Below, one piece after another: positions 35,180 to 43,324 of a stretch of DNA of 56,314 nucleotides. A model generated the notes under the pieces. It saw only the letters and a program-made list of their open reading frames with translations. It was not told the origin of the DNA and searched no databases. Source of the DNA: Halanaerobium congolense (lineage in GTDB: Bacteria > Bacillota > Halanaerobiia > Halanaerobiales > Halanaerobiaceae). Where the stretch lies: assembly GCF_004366375.1 (NCBI RefSeq), contig NZ_SOEF01000021.1, positions 1-56,314 of the forward strand. Reading direction: 5' to 3'. A program made the position numbers and the translations under genes. Position 1 is the stretch's first letter. Every line of letters begins with the position of its first letter.

Positions 35180-36394
35180 ATGAATTATATAAAAAAATCA
35201 ACTAAACTAGAAAATGTTTGTTATGATATTCGAGGACCTGTACTTAACGAAGCGACTCGATTAGAAGAAGAGGGTTATACTATTTATAAGCTTAATCTAG
35301 GGAATACCGCTCCTTTTGGCTTAAATGCACCTGACGAAATTATTCATGATGTAATGTATAATTTAAAGAATTCTCAGGGTTACTGTGATTCTCAGGGTAT
35401 TTTTCCAGCCCGCAAAGCAGTAATGCAGTATTACCAGAAAAAAGGGATTATGGATGTAGAAATTAATGATATCTATATCGGTAATGGAGTAAGTGAGTTA
35501 ATAACTATGGCAATGCAGGGGCTGTTAAATAATGGAGATGAGGTTTTAATCCCAATGCCGGACTACCCACTCTGGACAGCCTCAGTTAATTTAGCTGGAG
35601 GTAAAGCCGTCCACTATATCTGTGATGAGCAGTCTAAATGGTATCCAGATTTGGATGATATAAGAGCTAAGGTTAATAAAAAGACTAAAGCGATTGTAGT
35701 TATTAATCCTAATAATCCAACTGGTGCTAATTACCCAACTGAAATTTTAGAAGGTATTATAGAGATTGCTAAGGAAAATGAACTAATTGTTTACAGTGAT
35801 GAAATTTATGAGAAAATAACATATAATGGAGCTGAGCATACTTCAATTGCAACATTAACTGATGAGGTTTTAATTGTAACTTTTAGTGGGTTATCTAAAT
35901 CCCATCGAGTTCCTGGCTTTAGAGCTGGCTGGATGATGCTTAGTGGTCAAAAATATCATGCTGAAAGTTATATTGAGGGTTTGAAAATTTTATCTTCAAT
36001 GCGGCTCTGCAGCAATGTTCCTTCACAGCACGCAATTCAGACATCATTAGGCGGCTATCAAAGTATTGATGATCTAGTTCTGCCGGGTGGAAGACTTAAG
36101 GAACAGCGTGATCTAGCCTATAAACTTTTAATCGATATTCCTGGGATTAGCTGTGTCAAACCGGAAGCTGGACTTTATCTTTTTCCAAAAGTTGATACTG
36201 AAAGATTTAATATTACAAATGATGAGCGTTTTATTTTAGATTTTCTGATTCAGGAGAAGGTGCTTCTGGTCCAGGGCAGTGGTTTCAACTGGCCTCAGCC
36301 CGATCATTTTAGAATAGTATTTTTACCATCAGAAAAAGATCTAAAAATTGCTCTTGGTCGTTTAAAGAAATTTCTGAGCAGTTATCAGCAGTAA
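35180..36394 (+). CDS. PLP aminotransferase, class I/II (AlaT-like)
   Basis: A 404-residue fold-type I aminotransferase, probably an alanine/aspartate-type enzyme. It has the NPNNPTGA motif, YSDEIYEKI, the PLP lysine in FSGLSKSHRVPGFRAGW and a C-terminal FRIVFLPS segment. This arrangement is closest to AlaT (glutamate-pyruvate) proteins. ATG 35180 follows GGAGG (35167-35171); an upstream in-frame TTG overlaps that site. There is no terminator before the nuclease gene 50 bases on. Confidence 0.9.
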   Translation: MNYIKKSTKLENVCYDIRGPVLNEATRLEEEGYTIYKLNLGNTAPFGLNAPDEIIHDVMYNLKNSQGYCDSQGIFPARKAVMQYYQKKGIMDVEINDIYIGNGVSELITMAMQGLLNNGDEVLIPMPDYPLWTASVNLAGGKAVHYICDEQSKWYPDLDDIRAKVNKKTKAIVVINPNNPTGANYPTEILEGIIEIAKENELIVYSDEIYEKITYNGAEHTSIATLTDEVLIVTFSGLSKSHRVPGFRAGWMMLSGQKYHAESYIEGLKILSSMRLCSNVPSQHAIQTSLGGYQSIDDLVLPGGRLKEQRDLAYKLLIDIPGISCVKPEAGLYLFPKVDTERFNITNDERFILDFLIQEKVLLVQGSGFNWPQPDHFRIVFLPSEKDLKIALGRLKKFLSSYQQ

Positions 36395-36444
36395 GTTTAA
36401 AATAATTGGATTAAATAAAATAATAAATTAAGGGTTGATTTAAG

Positions 36445-37218
36445 TTGAAAAAGGCACTAATTTTTTTAACAATATTAACTGTATTAATTTTAGCAGCTGT
36501 CGGCTGTAATCAGCAGCGGGGAGATGTCGTATATATTGAGCGAGTTATAGATGGTGATACTGTTGAAACTGCAGCTGGAGATTCAATCCGCCTCTTGGGA
36601 GTTGACACCCCTGAAATTGATTGGGAAAATAATCAGTCTGAGTTTTATGCTGAAGAGGCAAGAAAATTTACTATTGAAAATTTGACCGGGGAAAATGTAA
36701 TTTTAGAATTTGATCAGGAGAAAGAAGATCATTATGGTCGGACTTTAGCTTATTTAATTCATGATGGAGAAAATTTTAACCAAAAACTGCTGGAAAATGG
36801 TTATGCCTCTTTAATGATCGTAGAGCCCAATGATTATTATGAAGCTGAATTTAAGCAGGCGGTAAAAAAAGCTAGAGCTTCCCGGCTTGGCATCTGGTCT
36901 CAGGTGCTGGAGCTTGAACGTGATTTACCCGTGATTTCTTTTCAGGAGGCAGCTTCATTTATTGGAGAAAGGGTAATTGTAGCTGGTAAGATTGTTAATA
37001 CAGCAGCTGCAGATTCTATTAATTACCTAAATTTTTCTGATAACTATCAGGACACTCTTTCTTTAGTTATTTTTAATCATAATTTAAATAAATTTGATTA
37101 CCAACCTGCTGAATATATTTTAAATAAAAAAATTAAAGTTTTAGGCAAAATAGAACTCTATCAGGGGAGTCCACAAATTATTGTAGATGATCCACATGAT
37201 ATTTTAATTATTGATTAA
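36445..37218 (+). CDS. Thermonuclease-like lipoprotein with C-terminal OB domain
   Basis: A 257-residue exported protein. The lipobox LAAVGC puts the lipidated cysteine at C21. Next comes a staphylococcal-nuclease (SNase) domain (about 28-150) with RVIDGDTV, LLGVDTPE and DHYGRTLAYL, the usual active-site pattern. A C-terminal domain (about 165-257) resembles a nucleic-acid-binding OB fold. It probably degrades extracellular or periplasmic nucleic acid. The start is TTG with a modest AAGGG ribosome site. A strong terminator follows. Confidence 0.88.
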   Translation: MKKALIFLTILTVLILAAVGCNQQRGDVVYIERVIDGDTVETAAGDSIRLLGVDTPEIDWENNQSEFYAEEARKFTIENLTGENVILEFDQEKEDHYGRTLAYLIHDGENFNQKLLENGYASLMIVEPNDYYEAEFKQAVKKARASRLGIWSQVLELERDLPVISFQEAASFIGERVIVAGKIVNTAAADSINYLNFSDNYQDTLSLVIFNHNLNKFDYQPAEYILNKKIKVLGKIELYQGSPQIIVDDPHDILIID

Positions 37219-37255
37219 AGTCGTCCTGGGATGATAAAATTAAGATTAAATGTAG

Positions 37256-37287
37256 AACCCTCTAAGTTTAAACTTAGAGGGTTTTTT
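37256..37287. terminator. Bidirectional rho-independent terminator
   Basis: A perfect 28-base palindrome (37256-37283; arms AACCCTCTAAGTTT and AAACTTAGAGGGTT) followed by TTTT. It lies between the convergent nuclease and TRAP permease genes. Confidence 0.88.
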
Positions 37288-37295
37288 GCTGCTTG

Positions 37296-39230
37296 TTAAG
37301 CTGCAGCAGGTTTTGGTAGATCCTTATTTCTAAACTGTAGATATAAGACAATTCCGAGAAGTGAAAGACCAATTATATCTGACTGCCAACCTGGAATTAA
37401 TAGACCCAGAGAACTTCCCAGCAGTAAGATTCTTTCAATAATAGTTGTTTTTCTGTTTAAATATCCTAAAACAGCAGCTGCTAGCGAGAAAACTCCAATA
37501 ATTGAACTTCCGGTAATTAAAATTACCTGAACAGCTGTAGTATTAATTAACAGCAAAGAGGGAGAATAGGCAAAGACAAAGGGCACCACAAAACCAGCAA
37601 TTGCTAATCTAACAGCCGTTAAACCTGTTTTAAGTGGATTTGAGCCCGCTATACCAGCACCTGCATAGGCTGCCAGAGCAGCTGGTGGAGTTAAGTCTGC
37701 AACAACTCCAAAGTAAAGTACAAATAAATGAGCTGCTAAAATTGGAACTCCAAGTTGTGTTAAAGCTGGAGCAGCCATTGTTGCCAGTACAATATATGTA
37801 GCTGTTGTGGGCAAACCAGTTCCCAAAATAGTACAGGCAACCATAGTAAAGAATAAAGCCATAAATAAGTTGCCGTTGGCAAGTGCAACTGTCAGACTTG
37901 TAAATTTAAGGCCCAGTCCGGTTAAAGTTGTAACTCCAACTATAAAACCAACTGCTGCACAGGCGGCTGCCACACCAAGCGCAGAAATTGCACCTTCTCT
38001 TAAAGTATCAAGCAGATCCTGCAGACCCATTCGAGTATCTTTTTTAAGAAAACTTAAAGCATAAGAAACAATGATTCCTAAAAATGCAGCTCTCAAAGGA
38101 GTATATCCTTTAAATAAGTAATAGAAAATAATGATCAAAGGAGCAATCATATGTCCTCTTGTTTTTAAGACTGTTAAGAATTTAGGTATTAAATCATCGC
38201 TCATTCCTTCTAAGCCCTGCTTTTTTGCCTCAAAGTGAACCATTAAACCTACTGTAATATAATAAAGAATCGCTGGTAAAATAGCCGCTTTGGCAATTGT
38301 CACATAAGGAACTCCAATAAATTCTGCCATAATAAAGGCTGCAGCTCCCATGATTGGGGGCATTATCTGACCACCTGTAGAAGCAGCTGCTTCTACAGCA
38401 GCTGCAAATTGGGAATTGTAACCAACCTTTTTCATAAGTGGAATTGTAAAAGATCCTGTAGTTACAGTATTAGCTACTGAACTTCCTGAAATTGAACCCA
38501 TTAAACCACTGGAAACAACAGCTGCCTTTGCAGGTCCACCAGTTGTTCTACCGGTTAAAGAGAGGGCTAGATCAATGAATAAGTCACCAAGTCCTGTTCT
38601 TTTTGCAAAAGCTCCCAAAAGTAGGAATAAGAAAATATAGGTTGCGGATACTCCAAGTGGTATCCCAAAAATACCTTCAGTTGTAAAATACATATGACTT
38701 GCAATTCGAGACCAGGAATAACCTCGGTGGGCTAACATTCCCGGCATCTGCTGACCATAATGAGCATAAAGTAAAAATAGAATTGAAATCACCGGCAGTT
38801 CCGGGCCTAAAGCACGTCTAGTACCCTCAAGTACTATAATGATTGCTAAAATAGCCATAAACTGATCCAGCTGTGTGTACATCCCGGCTCGATGAACCAG
38901 TGATTCATAATTAATTATTATATAAGATGAGATGGCAATACTAGCTAAAGCCAAAATCATATCAAAAGTTAATAACAATTTATTTTCTTTTTTATGTTTT
39001 AAAGTTGGATATAAAAGAAAAATTAGTGTAAAAATAAAGCCAAGATGAACCGCTCTCTGTTTTAGGGCTAACAGCACTCCAAACCCAGCAGTATAAAGAT
39101 GAAACAAAGATAAAGTTACAGCAATTGTAGAAACTATAATTGCTGCTAAACCGGTATAATGCCGATAATCTGTAGTCGGGTCATATTTTTTGAGTAATTC
39201 ATCTTCCTGTAAATGTTCTTTTTCAGCCAT
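37296..39230 (-). CDS. TRAP transporter fused permease (4TM-12TM)
   Basis: A 644-residue inner-membrane protein fusing the small (DctQ-like) and large (DctM-like) TRAP permease subunits, as is usual for TAXI-type systems. The large domain (about 130-590) has the repeated GlyPro-rich motifs GSISGSSVANTVTTGSF, TGGQIMPPIMGAAAFIMAE and GLPTTATYI. It takes up an organic acid or related solute using Na+ or H+. Together with DUF1850 and the TAXI binding protein it forms one - strand operon; it starts 1 base after the DUF1850 gene. Confidence 0.95.
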   Translation of the reverse strand: MAEKEHLQEDELLKKYDPTTDYRHYTGLAAIIVSTIAVTLSLFHLYTAGFGVLLALKQRAVHLGFIFTLIFLLYPTLKHKKENKLLLTFDMILALASIAISSYIIINYESLVHRAGMYTQLDQFMAILAIIIVLEGTRRALGPELPVISILFLLYAHYGQQMPGMLAHRGYSWSRIASHMYFTTEGIFGIPLGVSATYIFLFLLLGAFAKRTGLGDLFIDLALSLTGRTTGGPAKAAVVSSGLMGSISGSSVANTVTTGSFTIPLMKKVGYNSQFAAAVEAAASTGGQIMPPIMGAAAFIMAEFIGVPYVTIAKAAILPAILYYITVGLMVHFEAKKQGLEGMSDDLIPKFLTVLKTRGHMIAPLIIIFYYLFKGYTPLRAAFLGIIVSYALSFLKKDTRMGLQDLLDTLREGAISALGVAAACAAVGFIVGVTTLTGLGLKFTSLTVALANGNLFMALFFTMVACTILGTGLPTTATYIVLATMAAPALTQLGVPILAAHLFVLYFGVVADLTPPAALAAYAGAGIAGSNPLKTGLTAVRLAIAGFVVPFVFAYSPSLLLINTTAVQVILITGSSIIGVFSLAAAVLGYLNRKTTIIERILLLGSSLGLLIPGWQSDIIGLSLLGIVLYLQFRNKDLPKPAAA

Positions 39231-39231
39231 T

Positions 39232-39762
39232 TTAATACCTCCTTAAGATAAAACTCAAATAGCTAAAAGCTGTAGTCTTAATCTGGAGCAGAGTTTCAGT
39301 TTCAACTTTTTCGTATAATTTAAATGTTTTATTATTAAAAATGAATTCATGTTGAGCATAGTCACTAACTCTGAGCATTATTTCCGGCAGCTGTTGATTA
39401 ATATTTTCTATTATAAATTTACCATCTGCGGTTATATAATTTCCCTGCCCAGCTGAAGTGGGAAGCCCTGCTCCATAAGACTGATATTCTGTTCCTGTCA
39501 GTAATATTTCTCCATTTTTTATTTCAAAGAATTCAATTACCGGTGTTTTCGCAACAGAATGTAAATATTTAATACTAAAATTATCCCCATCTGTCAGCTT
39601 TTTTTCCCAGATGATTTTATCTGCTTGATAATCAATAATCTGAAGAGTATTAACCTTGAAGATAGAGAGTGAAATAATTAAAATTAAAATTGATACTATA
39701 AGCAAAAAAAATTTAAATTTTTTGTTTTTATTCATAATAAATGAGAGCCGGGTATTTTTCAA
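39232..39762 (-). CDS. DUF1850 family protein of the TAXI-TRAP operon
   Basis: A 176-residue protein with an N-terminal membrane segment (about 17-36) and the DUF1850 motif IKYLHSVAKTPVIEFFEI. DUF1850 genes are regularly placed between TAXI receptor and fused permease genes, but their role is unknown. AAAGGAGG (39774-39781) best fits the TTG at 39762. An ATG at 39735 would give 167 residues but is 38 bases from the ribosome site. The TTG falls inside a 9-bp hairpin, so initiation may be regulated or the start may be mis-set. Confidence 0.82.
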   Translation of the reverse strand: MKNTRLSFIMNKNKKFKFFLLIVSILILIISLSIFKVNTLQIIDYQADKIIWEKKLTDGDNFSIKYLHSVAKTPVIEFFEIKNGEILLTGTEYQSYGAGLPTSAGQGNYITADGKFIIENINQQLPEIMLRVSDYAQHEFIFNNKTFKLYEKVETETLLQIKTTAFSYLSFILRRY

Positions 39763-39769
39763 TACCCGG
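39748..39769 (-). promoter_or_regulatory. GAAA-tetraloop hairpin over the DUF1850 start codon
   Basis: On the - strand CCGGGTATT (39769-39761) pairs with AATACCCGG (39756-39748) around a GAAA loop: a 9-bp stem with a stable tetraloop. It begins 4 bases after the ribosome site and includes the TTG start, and no T-run follows. It could limit permease expression relative to the binding protein. Confidence 0.5.
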
Positions 39770-39784
39770 TTATCCTCCTTTAAG

Positions 39785-39863
39785 TAGATTTTAGAGGCTT
39801 GATATTATTTTTTAAAAGTTTCTACATATGATTTATGAAACTTTAAGCTTAGTCTAAAATCTA
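39785..39863 (-). repeat. Nested inverted repeats between the TAXI gene and DUF1850
   Basis: The outer arms are TAGATTTTAGA (39785-39795) and TCTAAAATCTA (39853-39863), 11 bp and exact. The inner arms are AAAGTTTC (39815-39822) and GAAACTTT (39837-39844), 8 bp and exact. The transcript can form one long hairpin of about 79 bases in the intercistronic gap. Such elements often stabilise the upstream binding-protein mRNA; here that is inference. Confidence 0.6.
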
Positions 39864-39931
39864 ATTTTTAATCTCTAATTCTTAATCTTTAATTCTTATA
39901 ATAATCTTAGTTCATTTATAGTCTTAATAAA

Positions 39932-40891
39932 TTACTTAACTTCATCATAATATTTCTGAGCACCAGGATGTAGTTCAACTGTCATACCTGATTTAGCACC
40001 CTCTAAAGTAATGTCTCTAGCTCTATCATGAGCAGCAATTAGAGTGTCTCTATTTTCAAAAATTGCTTTAGTAATATTATATACTACTTCTTCACTTAAA
40101 CTTGATTCAGCAACTAAAATAGCCTTTAAAGCTACAGTTTGAATATCATTATCTAAACCATTGTAGGTTCCAGCCGGAACGGTAACTCCGGTTAAATAAG
40201 GATAACTTTCATTTAGTGAGGCAATATCTTCATCGCTGAAGTTTAATAAAGTAATATCCTGAGTTGCAGCAACATCCATTACAGCTGCAGTTGGAATACC
40301 GGCTGTTAAGAAAGCTGCATCAATCTGTCTATTCTTTAAACGACTTGCTGCTTCACCAAATGAGAGATAATCTTCTTGAATATCGTCATAAGTTAAACCA
40401 AAGAAATTTAAGATTTGGTTTGCATTAGCTTCAGCACCACTACCAGGAGCACCAACGGCTACGCTTTTACCTTTAAGATCAGCAATACTTTTGATTCCTG
40501 CATCATTACGAACAATAATCTGAATTACTTCTGGATATAAAGAAGCAATACCGCTCATATTGTTAACCTGATTACCTTCAAACTGTCTTTCTCCATTGAC
40601 AGCATAGCTAGCAATATCATTCTGTAGAATTGCAAGTTCTACTTCCTGATTGTAAATTAAACGGGTGTTGGTTACTGAGGCTCCTGTTGATTGAGCAGAA
40701 GCGTTCATATCATCTATATTTTCATTTAAGACCTTGGCAATTGCACCACCAATTGGATAGTAGGTACCTGAGGTACCTCCGGTTGCAATTGAGAGGAAAG
40801 TGGTTTCCTGTGCAGAAACCATTCCACTAAGTAGAAGACTAAAAACAAGAACAGCACTTAAAATGAATAGAGTGTTTTTACTTTTTAACAT
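39932..40891 (-). CDS. TAXI-family TRAP solute-binding protein
   Basis: A 319-residue periplasmic receptor with a signal peptide (about 1-27, ending VSAQ). The TAXI signature IATGGTSGTYYPIGGAIAKVLN follows directly. The later KGKSVAVGAPGSGAEANANQIL block (cited in part as VAVGAPGSGAE) is typical of the family. It binds the substrate and delivers it to the fused permease; reported TAXI ligands include glutamate and dicarboxylates, and this ligand is unknown. AAGAAGGGAG precedes the start. It is the first and probably most highly expressed gene of the operon. Confidence 0.94.
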   Translation of the reverse strand: MLKSKNTLFILSAVLVFSLLLSGMVSAQETTFLSIATGGTSGTYYPIGGAIAKVLNENIDDMNASAQSTGASVTNTRLIYNQEVELAILQNDIASYAVNGERQFEGNQVNNMSGIASLYPEVIQIIVRNDAGIKSIADLKGKSVAVGAPGSGAEANANQILNFFGLTYDDIQEDYLSFGEAASRLKNRQIDAAFLTAGIPTAAVMDVAATQDITLLNFSDEDIASLNESYPYLTGVTVPAGTYNGLDNDIQTVALKAILVAESSLSEEVVYNITKAIFENRDTLIAAHDRARDITLEGAKSGMTVELHPGAQKYYDEVK

Positions 40892-40941
40892 AAATTATAA
40901 CTTCTCCCTTCTTGTATTAAATTAAATTAATTTAATTCTTT

Positions 40942-40994
40942 AACACTTTACTATAGATATTTTTAGAATAAAGTGTTCCTATTTAATTTTACAA
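40942..40994 (-). promoter_or_regulatory. Candidate promoter and operator for the TAXI-TRAP operon
   Basis: On the - strand: TTGTAA (40994-40989), 18 bases, TATTCT (40970-40965). A 9-bp perfect inverted repeat, AACACTTTA (40942-40950) and TAAAGTGTT (40969-40977), overlaps the -10 region and the predicted start. That is the position expected of a repressor operator. Confidence 0.45.
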
Positions 40995-41032
40995 CATTTG
41001 AGGTCAAAAAGCAAGAATATAATTTCAGAAAC

Positions 41033-41121
41033 AGGCGCTGATAGCTGTTATCTGGGGTAATTAAGGTCTTAATAAGTTATAGATTTTATCGGCAGAAAGC
41101 TCGCTGGGTCTGCCCCGAGGA
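41033..41121. other. Candidate structured element between divergent operons
   Basis: This GC-richer island lies in the otherwise AT-rich 516-base gap 40892-41407. GGCGCT (41033-41038) can pair with AGCGTC (41116-41121, one G-U), enclosing GATA/TATC and TTAA/TTAA mini-stems. It also encloses a hairpin CGGCAGA / TCTGCC (about 41091-41115) whose loop GCTCG could pair with the downstream CGAG. No known class is recognised and the strand is uncertain. The rest of the gap holds promoters on both strands, a coding-like fragment and a palindrome. Confidence 0.35.
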
Positions 41122-41173
41122 GCGTCAAAATACTTAAAATTAAAATAATTAAAAAATAAAATAACGTGAAAAC

Positions 41174-41202
41174 TTGAACAAGTTCCCAAAATGAGTTATA
41201 AT
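41174..41202 (+). promoter_or_regulatory. Promoter for the hydrogenase-maturation operon
   Basis: TTGAAC (41174-41179), 17 bases, TATAAT (41197-41202). It predicts a leader of about 200 bases before the first gene. Confidence 0.7.
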
Positions 41203-41336
41203 TAATTAAAAGTTAATATCTGATCAGCTGGGTTAACTATCTGAAAGGATATCATATTTTAGCACTTCCTGAATTTAAGGAGATTTCTGAGGATCAGGGG
41301 AGGGATCTTTCTATGTCAAAATATATATATATATAG

Positions 41337-41372
41337 GTACCAGGTACAAAAAGGCCTTTTTGTACCTGGTAC
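41337..41372. repeat. 36-bp perfect palindrome (REP-like)
   Basis: The left arm GTACCAGGTACAAAAAGG (41337-41354) is the exact reverse complement of the right arm (41355-41372), with no loop. Each arm itself contains the sub-palindrome GTACC-AGGTAC. It is preceded by an AT dinucleotide run (41320-41334) and lies 36 bases before the TM1266-like gene, inside the predicted leader. The form resembles extragenic palindromes mobilised by single-strand transposases; no transposase is nearby. Confidence 0.8.
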
Positions 41373-41407
41373 AAAAGAAATATATCACAACTAATGGAGG
41401 AACGAAG

Positions 41408-41665
41408 ATGAAGAAGAGAATTGGCTCAGTTGCTGTTGTTGTTGAACAAAGAGAAAAAGTAAGCAATCAGATAAATAAAATTTTAAGTAAAAATGCGGAC
41501 TGTATAATTGGTCGGATGGGAATCCCTTCGGCTGAACACGGCTTATCAATGATCTCGTTAATAGTCGAGGGAACTTCAGATGAAATTGGAGCAATGACAG
41601 GTCAGCTGGGAAGTTTACCTGGAGTTAATTTAAAATCAGCCTTAACTTCAGTTGAAGTTAAGTAG
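41408..41665 (+). CDS. TM1266-like iron-only hydrogenase system regulator
   Basis: An 85-residue ACT/ferredoxin-like protein of the TM1266 family, annotated as the putative iron-only hydrogenase system regulator. The typical parts are an opening VAVVVEQREKVSNQINKIL, a central IIGRMGIPSAEHGLSMISLI and an end with GAMTGQLGSLPGVNLKS. It usually sits beside hydE/F/G, as here. I chose ATG 41408 with GGAGG at 41396-41400; the longer frame runs into the upstream palindrome. Whether it binds DNA or a small ligand is not shown. Confidence 0.87.
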   Translation: MKKRIGSVAVVVEQREKVSNQINKILSKNADCIIGRMGIPSAEHGLSMISLIVEGTSDEIGAMTGQLGSLPGVNLKSALTSVEVK

Positions 41666-41706
41666 AGATAAACTAACGTACATGTAAAAAAATAGGAGGA
41701 AAAAAT

Positions 41707-43155
41707 ATGAGTGAAGTTAATTATTTTAAAGAGGAATTCGGAGAAAATTACAGAACTGAAATTTGTGATTATATAACTGATGAAAAGATTGAGGATATTT
41801 TGGCTGCAGCTGAAGCACCAGATAAAAAAGAGGTTCAAAGAATTATAGATAAGGCACTGGAGCTTAATGGAATTACCCCTGTAGAAGCGGCGACTTTATT
41901 ACAGGTTGAAGATGAAGATTTAATTGATCAATTTTTGGAAGCGGCAAGAAAGGTCAAAGAAGAGATTTATGGAAAAAGGTTGGTTATTTTTGCCCCACTA
42001 TATTTTGCCAATCAATGTGTTAATAACTGCCTTTACTGCGGTTTTCGTAAAGATAATAATCAGCTTGATCGTAAAAAATTATCCCAGCAGGAAATTCGGA
42101 ATGAGGTTGAGGCGTTAGAAAGAGAAGGTCATAAAAGATTACTTGTTTTAACCGGTGAAGCACCAATTACTGATTTAGATTATGTTGTAGAGAGCATCAA
42201 AACTGCCTATGATGTTAAAACAGAAAATGGGGGAGAAATTAGAAGAATTAATGCTGAAATTGCTCCTTTAAGTACTGAAGATTTCAAAAAGCTGAAAGAA
42301 TCTGAGATTGGAACATATACCTGTTTTCAGGAAACATATAACCGCAAACAATATGCTAAATTACATCCTTCAGGTCCTAAAAGTAATTTTGAATGGAGAT
42401 TGTCGGTGATGGACAGAGCTCAGGAGGCGGGAATTGATGATGTAGGAATCGGAGCTTTGTTTGGACTTTATGATTATAAATTTGATGTAATTGGAATGCT
42501 GCTTCACGCAGAGTATCTAGACAAAAAATGGGGTGTGGGACCACATACTGTTTCAGTACCAAGACTTAATCCTGCTTTAGGAACTCCTTTAGACGAAGTA
42601 CCCTATCCTGTTTCAGATGCTGATTTTAGAAAATTAGTTGCTGTTTTAAGGTTGGCAGTTCCTTATACAGGTATGATTTTATCAACCAGAGAAAGTACAG
42701 AAATGAGAAATGAATTATTTGAACATGGTGTTTCTCAAATTTCTGCTGGCTCCAGAACAACTCCTGGTGGTTATGATAAAAAAGCTAAGAATAAAGAAGA
42801 GCTGGCCCAGTTTTCACTGCATGATTTGAGACCGATAGATGAAATAATTAGTGGAATTGCTGAAGATGGTTATATACCTAGTTTCTGTACAGCCTGTTAT
42901 CGCCTCGGTCGAACAGGTAAAGATTTTATGGATTTGGCTAAGCCTGGAAAAATCCAGGAATTCTGTCGTCCCAATGCAATGCTTACTTTTAAAGAATATT
43001 TACAGGATTATGGAACTGAAACAAGCCGCAAACATGGTAAACAATGTTTATCAGATTTAATGGATAGATTGGAAGCAGATAACCCCAAATTAGCAGCAAA
43101 TATTGCTGATAAATTAGATGCAATTGCAGAGGGAGAGCACGATTTATATCTTTAG
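41707..43155 (+). CDS. hydG: [FeFe]-hydrogenase maturase HydG (radical SAM)
   Basis: HydG cleaves tyrosine to supply CO and CN- ligands for the hydrogenase H-cluster. The 482 residues show the radical SAM cluster motif CVNNCLYC (C104, C108, C111). The HydG-specific C-terminal cluster motif CX2CX22C (CTAC from about residue 394, last Cys in EFCRP) is also complete. AGGAGG precedes the ATG 41 bases after the TM1266-like gene. Both iron-sulfur sites are intact, so the enzyme should be active. Confidence 0.97.
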   Translation: MSEVNYFKEEFGENYRTEICDYITDEKIEDILAAAEAPDKKEVQRIIDKALELNGITPVEAATLLQVEDEDLIDQFLEAARKVKEEIYGKRLVIFAPLYFANQCVNNCLYCGFRKDNNQLDRKKLSQQEIRNEVEALEREGHKRLLVLTGEAPITDLDYVVESIKTAYDVKTENGGEIRRINAEIAPLSTEDFKKLKESEIGTYTCFQETYNRKQYAKLHPSGPKSNFEWRLSVMDRAQEAGIDDVGIGALFGLYDYKFDVIGMLLHAEYLDKKWGVGPHTVSVPRLNPALGTPLDEVPYPVSDADFRKLVAVLRLAVPYTGMILSTRESTEMRNELFEHGVSQISAGSRTTPGGYDKKAKNKEELAQFSLHDLRPIDEIISGIAEDGYIPSFCTACYRLGRTGKDFMDLAKPGKIQEFCRPNAMLTFKEYLQDYGTETSRKHGKQCLSDLMDRLEADNPKLAANIADKLDAIAEGEHDLYL

Positions 43156-43324
43156 ATTTTAAGTTGTTACCATTTTAGAATAGTTAATATTTCAAGCATC
43201 AAATTCTGATCTGCTCCAAATTAAGATTAAAGAAGGGAGTAAGATTATTGTTTCTATTTTACTGATGATTTTTAGTGTAACTAATTTCAAGTTAAGAAAC
43301 TATTATAAATAAGGAAGTGGAAAA

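Noticed and set aside
43156-43324. A 22-residue hydrophobic frame (ending KLRNYYK) after GAAGGGAG between hydG and hydF
   Set aside because: It lacks a normal start codon next to the ribosome site and has no recognisable motif; too weak to call.
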